17,167 nt of DNA from CAZKFN01 sp964552035 (GTDB taxonomy: Bacteria > Bacteroidota > Bacteroidia > Flavobacteriales_E > Vicingaceae): positions 1 to 17,167 of the forward strand of contig CAZKFN010000043.1 in assembly GCA_964552035.1 (NCBI GenBank). Direction: 5' to 3'. This document shows, piece by piece, positions 14,245 to 17,167 of the stretch (positions are counted from its first letter, which is position 1; each line of letters begins with the position of its first letter). The notes below the pieces were generated by a model, which was not told the DNA's origin, did no database searches, and was given only the letters and a program-made list of their open reading frames with translations. Both the position numbers and the translations under genes were made by a program.

Positions 14245-15062
14245 TAATTTTCTTCAATTAAACTTGTTAATTTTTCATCCAAAGCAGGTAGATGAGTTAA
14301 GGATAAATTAAAAACTTCAATAAGAAGCTTTTGAATGGCTTGAATACTATTTAATTTTTCTTTTACTGTAGTGTTATTATTGTGAATTCTATAGATGTTA
14401 TTTCGCAGGGTGTGTCGTTCACCTTTTTTTGCAATGGCAACGGTTAAATTATAGGTGAAGTGGGAGCTAGGGTGAGTAGAGGTATACCAATTAGCAACTT
14501 TAAAGTCTATAAGATATCTTTTTTGCAAGGTAAATCTATAAAGTGTTTTCCACCCACCTTTGAGATAGACTTGTAAAATGAAATAATCTTCTCGTTTTAT
14601 AATTCTATAATTTTCATGGGGTGTAGGCTGTGTAATATCCTTTATAAGCTGCAAGGGTGCAGTTAGAGATTGCCCCCCAAAACCTGTATCAGCGATGTAT
14701 TTTTTATGGTTCAGTTCGATTAAGACTAAGGCATGAGATTTTGCGGTAATATCACTTTCATGCCGATTAGAAAACACTCTTGCAGCAAGTGGGCGAGCAT
14801 TAAATCCTATGGCTTTTAAAACTTCTGTAAATAGTAAGTTATGCTCAAAACAATATCCTCCTCTTTTTTGGTGGATAATTTTATTTTGTATAGAGGTTAA
14901 ATCAAGCTCTACTGGAATTCCAAGAAGTGGATTGAGGTTTTCAAAAGGAATACTTTGAGTATGGAGGAGGTGTAACTTTTTTATAGTCTCCAATTCTGGC
15001 TTTGCTTCATCTTTATAACCAATTCTATTGAAATAGGCTTTGAGATCAATTATTGAATTCAT
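14244..15062 (-). CDS. Arylamine N-acetyltransferase (NAT)
   Basis: This 272-residue enzyme has the full NAT catalytic triad at canonical spacing: C71 in RGGYCFEHN, H110 in SHALVLIEL and D125 in YIADTGFGG. The N-terminal IPFENLNPLLG segment (38-48) is also typical. NATs move acetyl from acetyl-CoA to arylamines, hydrazines or hydroxylamines; some relatives act as acyltransferases in secondary metabolism. It stands alone on the minus strand with a hairpin at its 3' end, and no biosynthetic cluster surrounds it. That fits a detoxification role, but the substrate is unknown. I see no clear TAnnTTTG promoter in the 130 bp upstream. Confidence 0.93.
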   Translation of the reverse strand: MNSIIDLKAYFNRIGYKDEAKPELETIKKLHLLHTQSIPFENLNPLLGIPVELDLTSIQNKIIHQKRGGYCFEHNLLFTEVLKAIGFNARPLAARVFSNRHESDITAKSHALVLIELNHKKYIADTGFGGQSLTAPLQLIKDITQPTPHENYRIIKREDYFILQVYLKGGWKTLYRFTLQKRYLIDFKVANWYTSTHPSSHFTYNLTVAIAKKGERHTLRNNIYRIHNNNTTVKEKLNSIQAIQKLLIEVFNLSLTHLPALDEKLTSLIEEN

Positions 15063-15138
15063 GGTTTATTTTTTTATGGAAGAGTATAATATAAGTCAGA
15101 TAAAGCTTTTTTTGGTTTCATTGGTTTTACATTTTTTT

Positions 15139-15171
15139 TATAAAAAAAGCCCACGCTAGAGCGTAGGCTTT
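15139..15171 (-). terminator. Rho-independent terminator of the T9SS repeat protein gene
   Basis: On the minus strand, AAAGCC (rc of 15166-15171) and GGCTTT (rc of 15146-15151) flank an inner ACGC/GCGT stem with one mismatch and a tight TAGA-type loop. The stem is followed by a run of seven T. It lies 20 bp after the 15192 stop. Confidence 0.8.
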
Positions 15172-15191
15172 AAAGTTAAATAAAAAGATAA

Positions 15192-16772
15192 TTAGTGTTG
15201 TACTATAAATTTCTTAAGACCTGTTTGGCCTTTAGATTCTACTTCAACAAAATAAACCCCATTCGATAGGTTGTCAGTAGGAATACTAATTTCAGCAGCT
15301 TGAAGTTTGTTTTTATTTTCAAAAACTACTTTTCCATTAATGTCGGTTATTCTAACATATTCAACTGAAGCAGCGTTCATTTTGATGTTTAATTTTTCAT
15401 TTGCTGGATTAGGATAAAGAGTTAATGCATCATTTAACCCTAAGTTTTTACTTAAGCCAGTTGGGTCACCATAGTGTAATCTTGCCTTAGCATAATAGTT
15501 GATTTGATAATCCCAGTTGCTTCCATTCCACCCTTGAGAACTTATATCTGTAATTTGGTCGTTTGAATTATATTGGTATTGATAACGTTCCTTTTTTTCA
15601 AATTGTTGTAAAGCATCATCCCATTCATTTGTAATGTATTCCGAAAGCAAATTATTAGTATTATAGCTATACTCTTCTCTCGACTCATATACCCAATTTC
15701 CATTATCCCAATATTGGTCATTAATACTTTCAATTTGATTTGAACTGTGATAAGTATACCTTGTTCTGTAATCAGGAGTAGCATTGTTTTGGCTGTCTAT
15801 ATCTTTAGTTAAAATCATGGTGATTTGATTATTTGAATTGTAGCTTAATTCAACTTCTTGTTCAACTTCCCAGGAAAGAGTAATATCATCCCAACCTTTT
15901 AATATTCCTTTTGTTATCAAACCACCGGTATAGATAAGTTCAGTTTTGTATAAATTTTCCCAGTTGTTATTATCCCAGTAATAGTTTACCATTTCTTCAA
16001 TATCCCCTTGACTATTATACGAATAAATAACTTTAGTATTACTGTCTAAAGTGTTGGAGTAGTTATTTGCATTAACGTATGAGATGACATCTCCATTAGC
16101 ATTGTACTGTACCTTTTCAAATTCCTCATCTTTCCAAGCATTGCTGGTCCAACTTTGCTGTAGTTTTGAGTTTAACTTTGAATCTGCAGTATAAGTATAT
16201 ACGTATTTTACATTATTTGCCCAATGACTTCCGTTATAATAAGTTATGGTCTCGGAGATTGTATTTCCATTGGCATCTAGGACAGCTTTAAGCTTTGTGT
16301 CGATTTCATATTTATTTTGCCCATCGTTCCAATTGTAAATGTATATTGAATCCGTATTTGTTGCTTCAAAATATAACTTTTGTGTCAGTTCTTCGTTAAG
16401 ATCTATAGTGGTAGGAGGATAATAAAAGATACTAGAAATCATATAGAGTGCTAATTCATAATTATCCTTTCTAGGATAAAACTTTATAGAGTCTTCTATG
16501 TTAAACAAAACTCCATCGTAACTCAATAAAGTCACAGAAGTAAACCACTGGCTACTATTCGATTTATTTGTGAATTTCTTTTTAGTAAAGTTTAAATTAT
16601 TTGGAGTTATTAAATTGTCTAGAGTTAAACTTGGAGCTTGTTGTTTTTTTACATTTATAGATGAAAAGAATTTATCTTTAATAATGTTTTTATCTTTTTC
16701 TTGGCCTTTTATGCCTTGACTGACTAAAAATAAACAGGCTAAGAATAGTGAATTGCGTATTAATGTTTTCAT
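15192..16772 (-). CDS. Secreted W/Y-rich repeat protein with type IX sorting domain
   Basis: This 526-residue protein has a signal peptide (hydrophobic 8-19, likely cleaved near IKGQ, 21-24). Residues ~160-430 are about eight loose repeats of ~28-40 residues. Each pairs a Y-x-Y-N-x-x-(N/G)-x-I strand with a WDNxNW-like loop, as in SYNSQGDIEEMVNYYWDNNNW and TYHSSNQIESINDQYWDNGNW. They resemble YD/RHS-type or beta-propeller-like strands, with no visible enzyme motif. Residues ~450-526 are a complete T9SS type A sorting domain (LYPNPANEKLNI, RITDINGKVVFE, LSNGVYFVEVESKGQTGLKKFIV). The protein should cross the outer membrane by the PorSS machinery and be released or anchored to the surface. The function is unknown; binding to polymers or cells is a guess. 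Confidence 0.92.
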   Translation of the reverse strand: MKTLIRNSLFLACLFLVSQGIKGQEKDKNIIKDKFFSSINVKKQQAPSLTLDNLITPNNLNFTKKKFTNKSNSSQWFTSVTLLSYDGVLFNIEDSIKFYPRKDNYELALYMISSIFYYPPTTIDLNEELTQKLYFEATNTDSIYIYNWNDGQNKYEIDTKLKAVLDANGNTISETITYYNGSHWANNVKYVYTYTADSKLNSKLQQSWTSNAWKDEEFEKVQYNANGDVISYVNANNYSNTLDSNTKVIYSYNSQGDIEEMVNYYWDNNNWENLYKTELIYTGGLITKGILKGWDDITLSWEVEQEVELSYNSNNQITMILTKDIDSQNNATPDYRTRYTYHSSNQIESINDQYWDNGNWVYESREEYSYNTNNLLSEYITNEWDDALQQFEKKERYQYQYNSNDQITDISSQGWNGSNWDYQINYYAKARLHYGDPTGLSKNLGLNDALTLYPNPANEKLNIKMNAASVEYVRITDINGKVVFENKNKLQAAEISIPTDNLSNGVYFVEVESKGQTGLKKFIVQH

Positions 16773-17167
16773 TTTATTTATTATTTAAATTATATACTAT
16801 GGTAGTATTTGTAACACAAAGTTAGTCAAAAACATAAAGCAACATTAAATTTATTAATTTGAATATATACTTTGAACATGATTTTATTTATTGATTATTC
16901 TTTCAAATTCGATGTCTGCTACTCCTTATTTCCTGCGCCGGTGTTAAGCTGATTTAAATTTATTCTTATTACATATTTTTAGTTATACCTCAGTTGTTCA
17001 GACTGATATTTATTAATATTTTATCTTATTATAGTTATAGATTATCCTCTTCAACGAAATCAATTTCACTCGTTAAGTTGCAAATAGGGACATTTAATTT
17101 AGCAGTCTTAGGTTTATTTTTACATTTATTTTTTATTCACAGGATTGGAAAAAACTAAACTTAACAT
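16773..17167. other. Right-edge intergenic region (395 bp)
   Basis: Beyond the promoter at 16817-16842 I find no complete gene. On the minus strand a short open stretch ending near 17038 reads VPICNLTSEIDFVEEDNL and looks somewhat protein-like, but it has no start codon and is preceded by stops. No RNA gene, terminator or repeat of note was recognised. Confidence 0.5.
16817..16842 (-). promoter_or_regulatory. Promoter of the T9SS repeat protein gene
   Basis: On the minus strand TAACTTTG (rc of 16817-16824) matches TAnnTTTG. A TTG (rc of 16840-16842) lies 15 bp upstream, slightly closer than usual. The predicted transcript start is about 38 nt before the ATG at 16772. Confidence 0.5.

Noticed and set aside
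15542..15784. 80-codon minus-strand ORF inside the T9SS repeat protein gene
   Set aside because: It is an alternative frame of the same strand within a gene whose real frame has a full signal peptide and sorting domain.
1..17167. Mobile elements, CRISPR, phage or defence genes
   Set aside because: No transposase, integrase, regularly spaced repeats, terminal inverted repeats or known defence-protein motifs were found.

Overview
The window looks like chromosome from an AT-rich member of the Bacteroidota, most likely a Flavobacteriales-type (possibly marine) bacterium. Four signs support this: a C-terminal type IX secretion (T9SS) sorting domain, a lipoprotein with a Bacteroidota surface-export signal, several TAnnTTTG promoter elements, and genes without Shine-Dalgarno sequences. 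The genus cannot be read from the sequence. I see no rRNA, tRNA, CRISPR array, transposase or phage gene.

Layout. Positions 1-3022 (minus) hold the first ~1007 residues of a very large secreted beta-helix protein that runs off the left edge and contains a 10-N assembly gap. Positions 3023-3519 are non-coding apart from one doubtful 24-codon ORF. Next come a surface lipoprotein (3520-4134, +) and a membrane-anchored coiled-coil protein (4231-4860, +) of a Bacteroidota family that is often mislabelled as a tRNA methyltransferase.

The core of the window is an aerobic phenylacetate degradation locus on the plus strand. Positions 5018-9412 are a tight operon, paaE-A-B-C-D-G. It encodes the reductase, the catalytic, structural and maturation proteins of the ring-1,2-epoxidase, and the epoxide/oxepin isomerase. 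A short TonB-C-terminal-domain protein on the opposite strand (9438-9869) interrupts the cluster. It resumes with paaH-paaI (10099-11690). Together these genes take phenylacetyl-CoA through epoxidation and isomerisation, carry out one late beta-oxidation step (3-hydroxyadipyl-CoA oxidation), and provide a rescue thioesterase. The ligase PaaK, ring-opening PaaZ, hydratase PaaF, thiolase PaaJ and any paa regulator are not in the window and must be encoded elsewhere.

Downstream are ric/scdA (11880-12611), for repair of stress-damaged iron-sulfur and di-iron centres, and nadA (12749-13681), a 4Fe-4S quinolinate synthase. They are separated by a terminator whose 60-nt loop contains a 14-bp direct repeat. 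A 562-bp gene-free stretch follows. It holds a well-formed orphan promoter and ends in a GC-rich hairpin, so it may encode a small RNA. The right part, on the minus strand, carries an arylamine N-acetyltransferase (14244-15062) and a secreted W/Y-rich repeat protein with a T9SS sorting domain (15192-16772). The last 395 bp contain no convincing gene.

No clearly new multi-gene system is visible. The most interesting items are the inverted repeat occupying the -33 region of the paa promoter, a similar GGA-N8-TCC site in front of ric, the orphan promoter/terminator pair near 14.0-14.2 kb, and the two large secreted repeat proteins.
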